42,887 nt of DNA from Pseudomonas benzenivorans (GCF_900100495.1 NZ_FNCT01000025.1:1-42887), one strand, 5' to 3'; shown: positions 1-7,889, numbered from the stretch's first letter. Notes: generated from the sequence alone by a model not told the origin. Program-made: numbers and translations.

Positions 1-139
1 GCGCGACAAGGGCCTGATCCTGCTGTCCTGCGGCAGCTACGGCAACGTCCTGCGGGTGCTGGTGCCGCTGACCGCACCGGATGCGCAGCTGGACCGCGGC
101 CTGGCGATCATTGCCGAGTGCTTCGACGAACTTGCCTGA
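1..139 (+). CDS. gabT: 4-aminobutyrate aminotransferase, C-terminal end (partial)
   Basis: Only the last 45 codons are in the window, read in the frame beginning at base 2 and ending with TGA at 137-139. The visible protein begins RDKGLILLSCGSYGNVLRVL and ends AECFDELA. This is the typical tail of class III PLP-dependent 4-aminobutyrate transaminases, where GLILLSCG and NVLRxLxPL are conserved close to the C terminus. The enzyme moves the amino group of GABA to 2-oxoglutarate, giving succinate semialdehyde, and so completes putrescine degradation. That suits the polyamine genes further right. The active-site lysine lies outside the window. A strong terminator follows at once. The family call is firm; exact substrate (GABA or 5-aminovalerate) cannot be settled from the tail. 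Confidence 0.85.
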   Translation, partial: RDKGLILLSCGSYGNVLRVLVPLTAPDAQLDRGLAIIAECFDELA

Positions 140-165
140 AGGCTCACCAGCCAGGCATGTTTTTA

Positions 166-190
166 GACCCGCGTTGGCGGGTCTTTTTTT
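166..190 (+). terminator. Rho-independent terminator of gabT
   Basis: A perfect 7-bp stem GACCCGC / GCGGGTC (166-172 and 177-183) with a 4-nt loop is followed by a run of seven T (184-190), 27 bp after the gabT stop codon. Confidence 0.92.
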
Positions 191-274
191 ACCTGGCGAA
201 ACGCGGCAGAGTTGGGCGGGCACCGCTGTGTCCCCCGCCGGGTTTCCGCTCGGTTGGTACATGGCTGTAACAAA

Positions 275-317
275 AGCCTGGCTTCAGGCTCAATAGGAGG
301 TGATCCGCCACAAGGAG
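275..317 (+). promoter_or_regulatory. Hairpin and double Shine-Dalgarno ahead of arsS
   Basis: A 6-bp stem AGCCTG / CAGGCT with loop GCTT (275-290) sits 4 nt before AGGAGGTGATCC (295-306), which matches the complement of the 16S rRNA 3' end over 12 nt. That element ends 18 nt before the ATG at 325, too far for normal use. A second, well placed SD, AAGGAG (312-317), is 7 nt from the ATG. No start codon was found at the right distance for the first element. Confidence 0.6.
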
Positions 318-324
318 CCCCGCC

Positions 325-1314
325 ATGCGCGCCATGCTTCCCCTGCTCGACCAACTGGCCTTCCCGGCGATCCGCCGCGGCCAGCTGGAAGCCTTGCAGG
401 TCAACCTGACCTACCGCTGCAACCAGCGTTGCCTGCACTGCCACGTGAATGCCGGGCCGACCCGCCGCGAGGCCATGACCGACGAGAGCCTGGCGTTGCT
501 GCACCGGGTGATCGACGCCCATCCGGTGCACACCCTCGACCTCACCGGCGGCGCGCCGGAGCTGCACCCACGTTTCCGCGAGCTGGTCGCCCATGCCAGG
601 CGCGAGGGGCTGCGGGTAATCGACCGCTGCAACCTGACCATCCTCGGCGAGCCGGGTCAGGAGGACCTGGCGCAGTTCCTCGCCGCGCAGGACGTCGAAG
701 TCACCGCCTCCTTGCCCTGCTATTCGCGCGACAACGTCGACAAACAGCGCGGCGACGGCGTGTTCGACGCCAGCATCGAAGGCCTCAAACAGCTCAATGC
801 CCTGGGTTACGGCCAGGCCGGCAGCAGCCTGGTGCTCAACTTGGTGTACAACCCGCAGGGGCCGCGCCTGCCGCCGCCGCAAGAAGCGCTGGAGGCCGAC
901 TACAAGCGCCACCTGCTCGAGGACTTCGGCATCCACTTCGACCACCTGCTGTGCATCACCAACCAGCCGATCGCCCGCTTCGGCAGCACCCTGGTCAGCA
1001 AGGGCCAGTTCAATGCCTACATGCAGTTGCTGCGCGACAGCTACCGCCCGGAGAACCTCGCCGGCCTGATGTGCCGCAGCCTGGTCAGCGTCGACTGGCA
1101 GGGCTACCTGTACGACTGCGATTTCAACCAGATGCTCGAGCTGCCGCTGCAGCTGCAGGGCCAGCTGATCGGTCGTGAGCGCGCGCACCTGCGCGACCTG
1201 CTCGACCTCAGCCTGGACGGCAAGCCGATAGTCACCCGCGACCACTGTTTCGCCTGCACCGCCGGCCAGGGTTCCAGCTGCGGCGGTGCGCTCAATGATC
1301 AGGCGAGTGTGTAG
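325..1314 (+). CDS. arsS: Radical SAM protein, ArsS (arsenosugar biosynthesis) family
   Basis: 329 aa. Residues 26-45 contain NLTYRCNQRCLHCHVNAGP, giving the radical SAM CxxxCxxC cluster at C32, C36 and C39. The C terminus carries a second cysteine set (C308, C311 and C319 in HCFACTAGQGSSCGG). Both motifs are typical of the ArsS/DUF3641 family, whose members are proposed to join dimethylarsenite to a SAM-derived deoxyadenosyl group during arsenosugar synthesis. Some relatives use selenocysteine; this one has no in-frame TGA and uses cysteine. The start is set by AAGGAG 7 nt upstream. The TAG stop (1312-1314) lies inside a dispersed palindromic repeat. It leads a co-directional group with a transporter, a phosphoesterase and a TVP38 fusion, but no arsM methyltransferase is visible, so the true substrate is open. 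Confidence 0.85.
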   Translation: MRAMLPLLDQLAFPAIRRGQLEALQVNLTYRCNQRCLHCHVNAGPTRREAMTDESLALLHRVIDAHPVHTLDLTGGAPELHPRFRELVAHARREGLRVIDRCNLTILGEPGQEDLAQFLAAQDVEVTASLPCYSRDNVDKQRGDGVFDASIEGLKQLNALGYGQAGSSLVLNLVYNPQGPRLPPPQEALEADYKRHLLEDFGIHFDHLLCITNQPIARFGSTLVSKGQFNAYMQLLRDSYRPENLAGLMCRSLVSVDWQGYLYDCDFNQMLELPLQLQGQLIGRERAHLRDLLDLSLDGKPIVTRDHCFACTAGQGSSCGGALNDQASV

Positions 1315-1392
1315 GGTGCGCTATGCGCACCGGTGCAGGCCGCGCTGTGTGTACCAGCGCAGGCCGCAGTTGGTGCGCGCGGCGCACCCTAC
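1311..1392. repeat. Dispersed palindromic repeat, copy 1
   Basis: 21-nt arms at 1311-1331 (GTAGGGTGCGC...GCGCACC) and 1372-1392 (GGTGCGC...GCGCACCCTAC) are inverted copies with 3 mismatches. The left arm supplies the TAG stop codon of the ArsS-like gene. Related copies lie at 13684, 15109 and 25153. Confidence 0.85.
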
Positions 1393-1437
1393 CAGCGTCA
1401 TATAAAGGCGATATAACCCTCTACCAAGGAATGTTTC

Positions 1438-2817
1438 ATGCAACCCACCAGCACCATCGGGCTGTTTTTCTGGGGTTTTCTGCTGGTCTACGGGGTGCTG
1501 ATGCTGGCCCTGGCGCCGCGGGCGGTGACCCTCGGCGGCTTCTTCAACGGCGAGGACGGCCAGGGCCGTAGCGCGGCGCCCTGGCTGCTGACCTCGAGCA
1601 TCTTCATCAGCTGGATCTTCGCCAAGTCGGTGACCAACGCCGCCAACCTCGGCGCCAGCTACGGCCTGGTCGGCGGCCTGGCCTACGCCACCTACTGGCT
1701 GTCGATCCCGCTGACCGGGCTGGTCATCTATCGCCTGCGCCGGCGCTTCGCCGCCAAGGGGCTGGTGAGTTTCCTCAGCGGCCACTACGGCCGCGGCGCG
1801 GCGCTGGCGTTCTCCGCGGCGATCCTGATCCGCCTGTTCAACGAGGTGTGGAGCAACACCGCGGTGGTCGGCGGCTACTACGGCGACGCCGGCAGCGCCC
1901 CGTTCATCGGCGCGGCCCTGCTGTTCACCGCCGTGACCCTGGCCTACAGCCTGCGTGGCGGGCTGCGCAGCTCGATCCTCACCGACGCGGCGCAGGCGGC
2001 GATCTTCCTCGTCGCCCTGCTCTGGGTGCTCGGCCTGGTCTTGCCGCAGCATTCGCCGGCCGCGCTGGCCAGCACCAGCCACTGGACGCTGGACGCCGGG
2101 GTCGACCTGCTCCTGGTCGCCGGCCTGCAGGTGCTGAGCTATGGCTTCCACGACCCGGTGCTGACCGACCGCGGCTTCATCAGCGAGGAGCAGAGCATGC
2201 GCCGCGCGTTCTGGATCGCCGGGCTGCTGGGCTTCGTCGCCATCCTCGCCTTCAGCCTGATCGGCGTGCACGCCCAGCTGAGCGGCCTGGCGGCCTCGGA
2301 CAACGTGCCGGCGGCGCTGGCCAAGACCCTGGGTATCGGCGCCTTGCTGCTGATGACCGTGGTGATGGTCTCGGCCGCCGGCTCGACCCTCGACTCGACC
2401 TTCTCCAGCCTGGCCAAGCTGGGCGGCCGCGAACTGCCGCTGCTGGCCGGGCGCGACCTGGGGCAGAAGGCCATCGGCGTGGGCATGGCGGTGATGGTGG
2501 CGTTCGCCCTGCTCGGCAACCTGCCGATGCTCGCCGGCACCGACATCCTCAAGGCCACCACCATCAGCGGCACCATGGTCATCGGCCTGGCGCCGGTATT
2601 CATCCTCCATGGCCTGGTCGCGCCGACCCGGCTGGGCTTCCACCTGAGCTTCTGGTGCGGCATCGCCCTCGGCGTGGCCCTGACCCTCGGCTGGATTCCG
2701 CCAGGCTGGGCGATCGGCGACGGCAAGTACGCCCTGCTGCTCGGCACCAACCTCTACGGCCTGGGGCTGTGCGTGCTGGGCTATCTCATTCCCGGCTGGT
2801 TGCGAGGGCGCAGCTGA
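1438..2817 (+). CDS. Sodium:solute symporter-like membrane transporter
   Basis: 459 aa, hydrophobic throughout, with about 12-13 predicted membrane helices from residue 5 on (for example FFWGFLLVYGVLMLALAP). The layout and motifs such as GGLAYATYW, SLRGGLRSSILTDAAQ and VSAAGSTLDSTFSSLAKL resemble the sodium/solute symporter (SSS) fold, where a GGLxAVxxTDxxQ-type segment and an SS/ST-rich segment help form the sodium and substrate sites. It probably takes up or releases a small solute at the inner membrane. AAGGAATG precedes the ATG at about 8 nt. It lies between the ArsS-like gene and a metallophosphoesterase in one direction, so a role in moving the substrate or product of that pathway is plausible but inferred. 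The substrate cannot be read from the sequence. Confidence 0.8.
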   Translation: MQPTSTIGLFFWGFLLVYGVLMLALAPRAVTLGGFFNGEDGQGRSAAPWLLTSSIFISWIFAKSVTNAANLGASYGLVGGLAYATYWLSIPLTGLVIYRLRRRFAAKGLVSFLSGHYGRGAALAFSAAILIRLFNEVWSNTAVVGGYYGDAGSAPFIGAALLFTAVTLAYSLRGGLRSSILTDAAQAAIFLVALLWVLGLVLPQHSPAALASTSHWTLDAGVDLLLVAGLQVLSYGFHDPVLTDRGFISEEQSMRRAFWIAGLLGFVAILAFSLIGVHAQLSGLAASDNVPAALAKTLGIGALLLMTVVMVSAAGSTLDSTFSSLAKLGGRELPLLAGRDLGQKAIGVGMAVMVAFALLGNLPMLAGTDILKATTISGTMVIGLAPVFILHGLVAPTRLGFHLSFWCGIALGVALTLGWIPPGWAIGDGKYALLLGTNLYGLGLCVLGYLIPGWLRGRS

Positions 2818-2903
2818 TGCTACAGGGCAACCACAAGCACTATGGCCCGGGGCTGGGCGGCCTCGGCTACCTGCTGTCGGGCTGGCAGCGGGGGCGCGGC
2901 TGA
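2817..2903 (+). CDS. 28-codon ORF resembling a copy of the transporter C terminus
   Basis: The ORF starts on the A of the transporter stop (TGATG at 2815-2819) and ends TGATG into the next gene, so it is joined on both sides by one-base overlaps. The 28-aa product, with GLGGLGYLLSGWQRGRG at its end, lines up with the last residues of the transporter (GLCVLGYLIPGWLRGRS). The DNA also ends alike, in GGGCGCRGCTGATG. It reads as a diverged tandem duplication of roughly 86 bp that kept the translational coupling. It may be translated only because ribosomes run through; there is no SD specific to it. A functional small membrane peptide is possible but unproven. Confidence 0.5.
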   Translation: MLQGNHKHYGPGLGGLGYLLSGWQRGRG

Positions 2904-3871
2904 TGCGCGCCGGCCGCGACTGCCCGCTGGACTACCGCCTGGCGGCCGACGCCTTCGCCGGCGCGCCGCTGTTCGACTGTGACAGCCTGTATGTGGTCGG
3001 CGGCCTGTACGGCAACCGCCAGGCGCTGGCCGCGCTGCAGCGCCGGCTGGCCGCCGAGCCAGGTGCGCGCCTGGTGTGCAACGGCGATGCCCACTGGTTC
3101 GACCGCGACCCCGCGATCTTCCGGCAGATCGAACAGGGTCTGGCCGGCCACCTGGCGCTGCGCGGCAACGTCGAGACCGAACTGGGCCGTGGCGCAGACA
3201 GCGGCGCCGGTTGCGGCTGCGCCTATCCGCCCAGCGTCGATGATGCCGTGGTGGCGCGCTCCAACGCCATCCAGGCCGAACTGAGCCGCACCATACAGGA
3301 CCTGCCCGGCATGGCGGCGCAGCTGGCGGCGCGCCCGCCTAGCGCGCTGGTCGGCGTCGGCGGCCGGCGGGTGGCGATCAGCCATGGCGACGAACGCTCC
3401 CTGGCAGGCTGGGGCTGTTCCCGCGAGGCCCTGGCCGAGCCGGCCCGCCAGGCGCAACTGGACGACTGGCTGCGCCGTAACCGCCTGAGCGTGCTGGCCA
3501 CCAGCCACAGCTGCGCCGCGGTGGCGCTGAACCTGGAGCACGGCGCGCTGATCAACAACGGCGCCGCCGGCCTGCCCAACTTCGCCGGCGGCCGCTACGG
3601 CCTGCTCAGCCGCATCGCCAGCACGCCGCATGCGGCGGCGCTGTATCGCTGCGAGCGCGACGGCCTGTTTATCGAGGCCTTGCCGCTGAACTACGCCCAC
3701 GACGATTTTCTCGCCGACTTCGAGCGCCAGTGGCCGGCGGGCAGCCCGGCGGCCTTGTCCTATCGGGCACGGATTCTCGGCGCCCACCTGGAGCACGCGC
3801 AGGCCGCCCTGCTGGCCGGCTTCAGCCTGTGCCGGAGCCTCTGCGCCCTGGAGGCGCTGAACCATGAATAG
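2903..3871 (+). CDS. Metallophosphoesterase family protein
   Basis: 322 aa. Blocks in calcineurin-like order are visible: LYVVGGLYGN near residue 30 (site of the usual DxHGN), CNGDAHWFDRD (usual GDxxD) near 57, LRGNVE (usual GNH/D) near 88 and AISHGDE (usual GH) near 153. All four are recognisable but several metal ligands differ from the canonical set, so either metal binding is altered or the substrate is unusual. It has a local cysteine cluster (GAGCGCAYP near residue 107). The ATG overlaps the preceding stop by one base, and its end overlaps the next gene by 8 bp, which strongly suggests one transcript with the ArsS-like group. Activity is unknown; phosphatase or phosphodiesterase function is inferred from the fold. 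Confidence 0.75.
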   Translation: MRAGRDCPLDYRLAADAFAGAPLFDCDSLYVVGGLYGNRQALAALQRRLAAEPGARLVCNGDAHWFDRDPAIFRQIEQGLAGHLALRGNVETELGRGADSGAGCGCAYPPSVDDAVVARSNAIQAELSRTIQDLPGMAAQLAARPPSALVGVGGRRVAISHGDERSLAGWGCSREALAEPARQAQLDDWLRRNRLSVLATSHSCAAVALNLEHGALINNGAAGLPNFAGGRYGLLSRIASTPHAAALYRCERDGLFIEALPLNYAHDDFLADFERQWPAGSPAALSYRARILGAHLEHAQAALLAGFSLCRSLCALEALNHE

Positions 3872-6005
3872 CCGCAAGCTGGCCCTGCTCGGGCTGATCC
3901 TGGCGCTGGTCGCCGCCTTCTTCGTCTTCGACCTCGGCCAGTACCTCAGCCTGGAGGCGCTCAAGGCCGAGCAGGCGGCGCTGGACGCCCGGGTCGCCGC
4001 CAACCCCTGGCAGGCCGCCGGGCTGTTCTTCCTCGCCTATGTCGCGGTCACCGCCCTGTCGTTGCCCGGCGCGGCGCTGATGACCCTGCTCGGCGGCGCG
4101 CTGTTCGGCCTGCTCGAAGGCTTCGTGCTGGTGTCCTTCGCCTCCACCCTGGGCGCCTCGCTGGCCATGCTCAGCAGCCGCTTCCTGCTGCGTGACTGGG
4201 TGCAGGCGCGCTTCGGCCAGCGCCTGGCCGGCATCGACGCGGGCATCGCGCGCGAAGGCGCCTTCTACCTGTTCGCCCTGCGCCTGGTGCCGATCTTCCC
4301 GTTCTTCCTGATCAACCTGGCCATGGGCCTGACCCGCCTGCCGCTGCGCAGCTACTGGTGGGTCAGCCAGCTGGGCATGCTGCCGGGCACCCTGGTCTAC
4401 GTGAACGCCGGCCGCGAGCTGGGCCAGCTGCAGTCGCTGGCCGGCATCCTCTCGCCCGGCCTGCTCGGCGCCTTCGCCCTGCTCGGGCTGTTCCCGCTGC
4501 TGGCGCGCAAGCTGCTCGGCCTGCTGCAGGCGCGCCGGGTGTATGCCGGCTGGCCGCGGCCGGACCGCTTCGAGCGCAACCTGCTGGTGATCGGCGCCGG
4601 CGCCGGCGGCCTGGTCAGCGCCTACATCGCCGCGGCGGTGAAGGCCAGGGTCGGCCTGGTGGAGAAGCACAAGATGGGCGGCGACTGCCTGAACACCGGC
4701 TGCGTGCCGTCCAAGGCGCTGCTGCGCTCGGCCAGGCTGGCACATGAACTGCAGAAGGGCGAGGCGCTGGGTTTCACCGGCGTCAGCGGCGCGGTGGACT
4801 TTCCCGCGGTGATGCAGCGCATCCAGCGGGTGATCGGCGCGATCGAGCCGCACGATTCGGTGGCGCGCTATACCGAGCTGGGTGTCGAGGTGATCCAGGG
4901 CGAGGCGCGCATCACCTCGCCCTGGACCGTGGAGGTGAACGGCCGCAGCCTCAGCAGCCGCAGCCTGATCATCGCTGCCGGCGCGCGCCCGCTGGTGCCG
5001 CCGATCCCCGGCCTGGAGCAGGTGCCGGCCTATACCTCGGACAGCATCTGGAGCCTGCGCGAGCGCCCGCGCTGGCTGCTGGTGCTGGGCGGCGGGCCGA
5101 TCGGCTGCGAGCTGGCCCAGGCCTTCCAGCGTCTCGGTAGCCAGGTGATCCAGGTCGAGCTGGCCGAGCGCCTGCTGCCGCGCGAGGATGCCGACGCCAG
5201 CGCGGCGCTGCTGGCCAGCCTGCAGGCCGACGGCGTCGACGTGCGCCTGCAGCACCGTGCCGAGCGCTTCGAAGTGGTCGACGGCGAGCCGCGCATGGTC
5301 GCCCGCCGCCTCGACAGCGGCGAGGCGGTGACCATCGCCTTCGACTGCCTGCTGCTGGCCCTCGGCCGGGTGGCCAACGTCACGGGCTACGGCGTCGAGG
5401 AGCTGGGCCTGGCGCTGCGGCCCAACGGCACCCTGGAAACCGACCCGTACCTGGCCACGCGCTTCCCCAATATCTACGCGGTGGGCGACGTCACCGGGCC
5501 CTACCAGTTCACCCACGTGGCCGCGCACCAGGCCTGGTACGCCGCGGTCAACGCGCTGTTCCGCGGTTTCAGGCGCTTCAAGGTGGACTACCGGGTGATC
5601 CCCTACTGCACCTTCACCGCCCCGGAGGTGGCGCGGGTCGGCCTCTCCGAGGGCGAGGCGCAGGCCCAGGGCGTGGCCTACGAGGTGACCCGCTTCGGCC
5701 TCGACGAGCTCGACCGGGCGATCGCCGACGAGGCGGCCCAGGGCTATGTGAAGGTGCTCACTGTACCGGGCAAGGACCGCATCCTCGGCGTGTGCATCGT
5801 CGGCGAACAGGCCGGCGAGCTGCTCGCCGAATACGTCCTGGCGATGAAGCACGACCTCGGCCTGAACCAGATCCTCGGCACCATCCACAGCTACCCGACC
5901 CTGGCCGAGGCCAACAAGTACGCGGCCGGGCAGTGGAAACGCGCCCATGCCCCGCACGGCCTGCTGCGCTGGGTCGAGCGTTTCCACCGCTGGCGGCGCG
6001 GCTGA
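3864..6005 (+). CDS. TVP38/TMEM64 membrane domain fused to mercuric-reductase-like flavoprotein
   Basis: 713 aa. Residues 1-225 form a DedA/TVP38-type membrane module: a first helix at 7-23, then the conserved LPGAALMTLLGGALFG and LRLVPIFPFFLINLAMG segments, then helices to about 220. From residue 239 a pyridine-nucleotide disulfide oxidoreductase follows: FAD-binding VIGAGAGGLVSAY (242-254), redox pair C275/C280 in GGDCLNTGCVPSK, NAD-binding VLGGGPIGCELA near 405, YAVGDVTG near 535 and the dimerisation domain ending HSYPTLAEANKYA. It lacks the N-terminal heavy-metal domain and the C-terminal CC of MerA, so mercury reduction is not implied. It overlaps the phosphoesterase by 8 bp and DUF3047 by one. 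TVP38 proteins and such flavoproteins recur near ArsS genes. Confidence 0.88.
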   Translation: MNSRKLALLGLILALVAAFFVFDLGQYLSLEALKAEQAALDARVAANPWQAAGLFFLAYVAVTALSLPGAALMTLLGGALFGLLEGFVLVSFASTLGASLAMLSSRFLLRDWVQARFGQRLAGIDAGIAREGAFYLFALRLVPIFPFFLINLAMGLTRLPLRSYWWVSQLGMLPGTLVYVNAGRELGQLQSLAGILSPGLLGAFALLGLFPLLARKLLGLLQARRVYAGWPRPDRFERNLLVIGAGAGGLVSAYIAAAVKARVGLVEKHKMGGDCLNTGCVPSKALLRSARLAHELQKGEALGFTGVSGAVDFPAVMQRIQRVIGAIEPHDSVARYTELGVEVIQGEARITSPWTVEVNGRSLSSRSLIIAAGARPLVPPIPGLEQVPAYTSDSIWSLRERPRWLLVLGGGPIGCELAQAFQRLGSQVIQVELAERLLPREDADASAALLASLQADGVDVRLQHRAERFEVVDGEPRMVARRLDSGEAVTIAFDCLLLALGRVANVTGYGVEELGLALRPNGTLETDPYLATRFPNIYAVGDVTGPYQFTHVAAHQAWYAAVNALFRGFRRFKVDYRVIPYCTFTAPEVARVGLSEGEAQAQGVAYEVTRFGLDELDRAIADEAAQGYVKVLTVPGKDRILGVCIVGEQAGELLAEYVLAMKHDLGLNQILGTIHSYPTLAEANKYAAGQWKRAHAPHGLLRWVERFHRWRRG

Positions 6006-6718
6006 TGCGGTTTTTATGGCTGGCCTGGCTGCTGCTGGCGCCGCTGGCCCAGGCGGAGAACGCCTTGACGCCCTGGACGGCCGGCCCGCCGGCCGGCGAC
6101 TGGTCGGCGCCCTGGCGGGTGGCGAATATCCCCAAGCTGAAGGCACCCGAGCGCCGCCTGCTCGAGCAGGATGGCCGCCAGGTGCTGCACATCGATGCCG
6201 CTGCCGCGGCCGGCGGCCTGCTGCACCCGCTGGACCTGTCCGGCGCCCGGGCCTGGAGCCTGAGCTGGCAGTGGCGCACGGAGCGGCGCCTGGAAAAAGC
6301 CCGCTTCGCCACCCGCGCAGGCGACGACTACGCCGCGCGGGTCTATGTGCTGCTGGATTACCCGCTGGCCAGCCTGCCGTTCCTTACCCGGCAGAAGCTG
6401 CGCCTGGCGCGCACCTTCTACGACCCGGAGCTGCCGGCGGCGACCCTGAGCTACGTCTGGGACAACCGCCAGGCGCCCGGCAGCCATGCCCGCAGCGCCT
6501 ATACGGAGACCGTGGAGATGCGCGTGCTGCGCGGCCCCGAGGCGCCGCTCGGGCAGTGGCTGGCGGAGACCCGCGACCTGCGCAGCGATGCCATCGCCGC
6601 CTTCGGCAGTGCGCCGTCGCGAATCCTCGGCGTGGTCTTCGCCGCCGACAGCGACAACACCGGCGAGCATGCCGAGAGTTATTTCGCCGCGCCGCGCTTG
6701 CGGGCCGCCAAGCCCTGA
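6005..6718 (+). CDS. DUF3047 family exported protein
   Basis: 237 aa. The start at 6005 is chosen because it overlaps the previous stop (TGATG) and yields a clear signal peptide, MRFLWLAWLLLAPLAQAEN, with likely cleavage after AQA. The mature part shows the DUF3047 pattern: LSWQWRTERRLEKARFATRAGDDYAARVYVLLDYP in mid-protein, TLSYVWDN, and the C-terminal GVVFAADSDNTGEHAESYF. The function of the family is not known; it is expected to act in the periplasm. As last gene of the group it probably shares the same transcript. It ends 31 bp from the convergent desaturase gene, and no clear terminator stem with a T run was seen there. Confidence 0.85.
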   Translation: MRFLWLAWLLLAPLAQAENALTPWTAGPPAGDWSAPWRVANIPKLKAPERRLLEQDGRQVLHIDAAAAAGGLLHPLDLSGARAWSLSWQWRTERRLEKARFATRAGDDYAARVYVLLDYPLASLPFLTRQKLRLARTFYDPELPAATLSYVWDNRQAPGSHARSAYTETVEMRVLRGPEAPLGQWLAETRDLRSDAIAAFGSAPSRILGVVFAADSDNTGEHAESYFAAPRLRAAKP

Positions 6719-6749
6719 GCGCAGCCGCGCCTACGCATATACCCCGCCT

Positions 6750-7820
6750 TCAGGCGACCTGGGTCTGCCCGGCTGGCTGGCCCCGCTCGGCGCGGCGCCA
6801 GCGGTTGGCGCGGGCGAAGGTGCCGAAGTCGTTGAAACGCACGCCCATCTCGCGCATCACCCGGTGGGCGAAGGGCACCGTCAGCTGACGGATGTAGAAG
6901 GGCTCCTTGACCACGAAATGGTGGATCGCGTGGCTGCTGCCGAAATTGCAGCAGAACGCCTGCAGCGGCCACAGCCACCAGGGGTTGAGCACCTGGGTCT
7001 GCTGGATCACGTTGCCCGGCTCGAGGTCGCCGTAGTAGTGCATGTTCGAGCTGACGAAGTGCAGGCAGAAGGTGCGCAACACGTTGGGTCCGACCAGCAC
7101 CACCACGGCGCCATCCACCACCGCCATCGCCTGCAGGGTGCCCGCCGACCAGGCCAGCGGCGCGCCGAGCAGGCCGGCGAGGCCATCGACGGCGTGGAAG
7201 CCGAGGAACAGGTACCAGCAGCCCCAGTTGAGCAGGCCCAGCGGCGCGTAGACGTGCAAGGTTCGGCTGACGATCATCCAGCGCTGCTGGTGGGTCTTGG
7301 CGCGCAGAAAACGGATGAACGAGGACATCAGGTTGTCGCCGACCATCAGCAGGCGCGCCAGGCCCCAGGGCTCGCCGTTGCTGATCGCGCGTTCCTCGAT
7401 GTCCTGCTCGCTGCCGGAAACCTTGTGGTGATTCAGGTGCAGGTGGCGGCGCACCCAGGGGTTGATGGTGCTCGGCCGCGCCAGCCAGACCAGCGCCAGC
7501 ATCAGGTTGTGCGGTACGCGCCGTTTGCGGAAATACATCGAGTGGATCAGGTCGTGCTCCAGCTCGTGGGTCAGCGCGGCGAAGAAGGCGTTGAGCAGCA
7601 GGCACGCCCACCAGGCAAGCACGCCGCCCAGGTACAGCGCCGCCGCGCCGAACATGCCGGCCAAGGCGAAGACCAGGATGCTCGCGCCGAGGGCGTCCTG
7701 GTGTTGCAGCAGGGGGTAGCGCCGGCGCAGTTCGGCGCCGTGGGCCATGACCGTCTCGCGGATATGCGCGGCGCGTTGTGCGTCATTCATGGCGGCGGCT
7801 CTTGCAGGAAAACGGGACAT
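6750..7820 (-). CDS. Fatty acid desaturase family membrane enzyme
   Basis: 356 aa from the ATG at 7820, chosen because AGAGGA lies 7 nt upstream; a second ATG at 7790 is possible. Diiron histidine boxes are complete: HELEHD with a further H (residues 85-93), HLHLNHH (126-132) and a late HAIHH near 300. Hydrophobic stretches lie around 46-82 and in the middle. The fold is that of the membrane-bound desaturase/hydroxylase group, which inserts a double bond or hydroxyl into lipid acyl chains, with electrons from a reductase. It is transcribed away from an AraC regulator that is coupled to an FAD oxidoreductase; that oxidoreductase might supply electrons (inference). The substrate is unknown, and it is only distantly like the DesA at 39355. 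Confidence 0.85.
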   Translation of the reverse strand: MSRFPARAAAMNDAQRAAHIRETVMAHGAELRRRYPLLQHQDALGASILVFALAGMFGAAALYLGGVLAWWACLLLNAFFAALTHELEHDLIHSMYFRKRRVPHNLMLALVWLARPSTINPWVRRHLHLNHHKVSGSEQDIEERAISNGEPWGLARLLMVGDNLMSSFIRFLRAKTHQQRWMIVSRTLHVYAPLGLLNWGCWYLFLGFHAVDGLAGLLGAPLAWSAGTLQAMAVVDGAVVVLVGPNVLRTFCLHFVSSNMHYYGDLEPGNVIQQTQVLNPWWLWPLQAFCCNFGSSHAIHHFVVKEPFYIRQLTVPFAHRVMREMGVRFNDFGTFARANRWRRAERGQPAGQTQVA

Positions 7821-7889
7821 GCCTACATCCTCTGGTACGTGGACAGTGACGCCACTGTGCCGCGCGGCTCGGGCGGGCGCCCGACCGAG

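Noticed and set aside
1321..2643. A 440-codon minus-strand open frame opposite the symporter gene
   Set aside because: Low-complexity product rich in Q, G, A, R; the plus strand encodes a regular membrane transporter. Artefact of GC bias.
3864..6005. Naming the fusion protein merA
   Set aside because: It lacks the N-terminal heavy-metal domain and the C-terminal vicinal cysteines needed to bind mercury, and no other mer genes are present.
3822..6146. A 774-codon minus-strand open frame opposite the TVP38 fusion
   Set aside because: The opposite frame has clear domains and motifs; the antisense product is low-complexity (rich in A, Q, G, R, E, H) as expected from GC-rich codon bias, with no SD or family marks.
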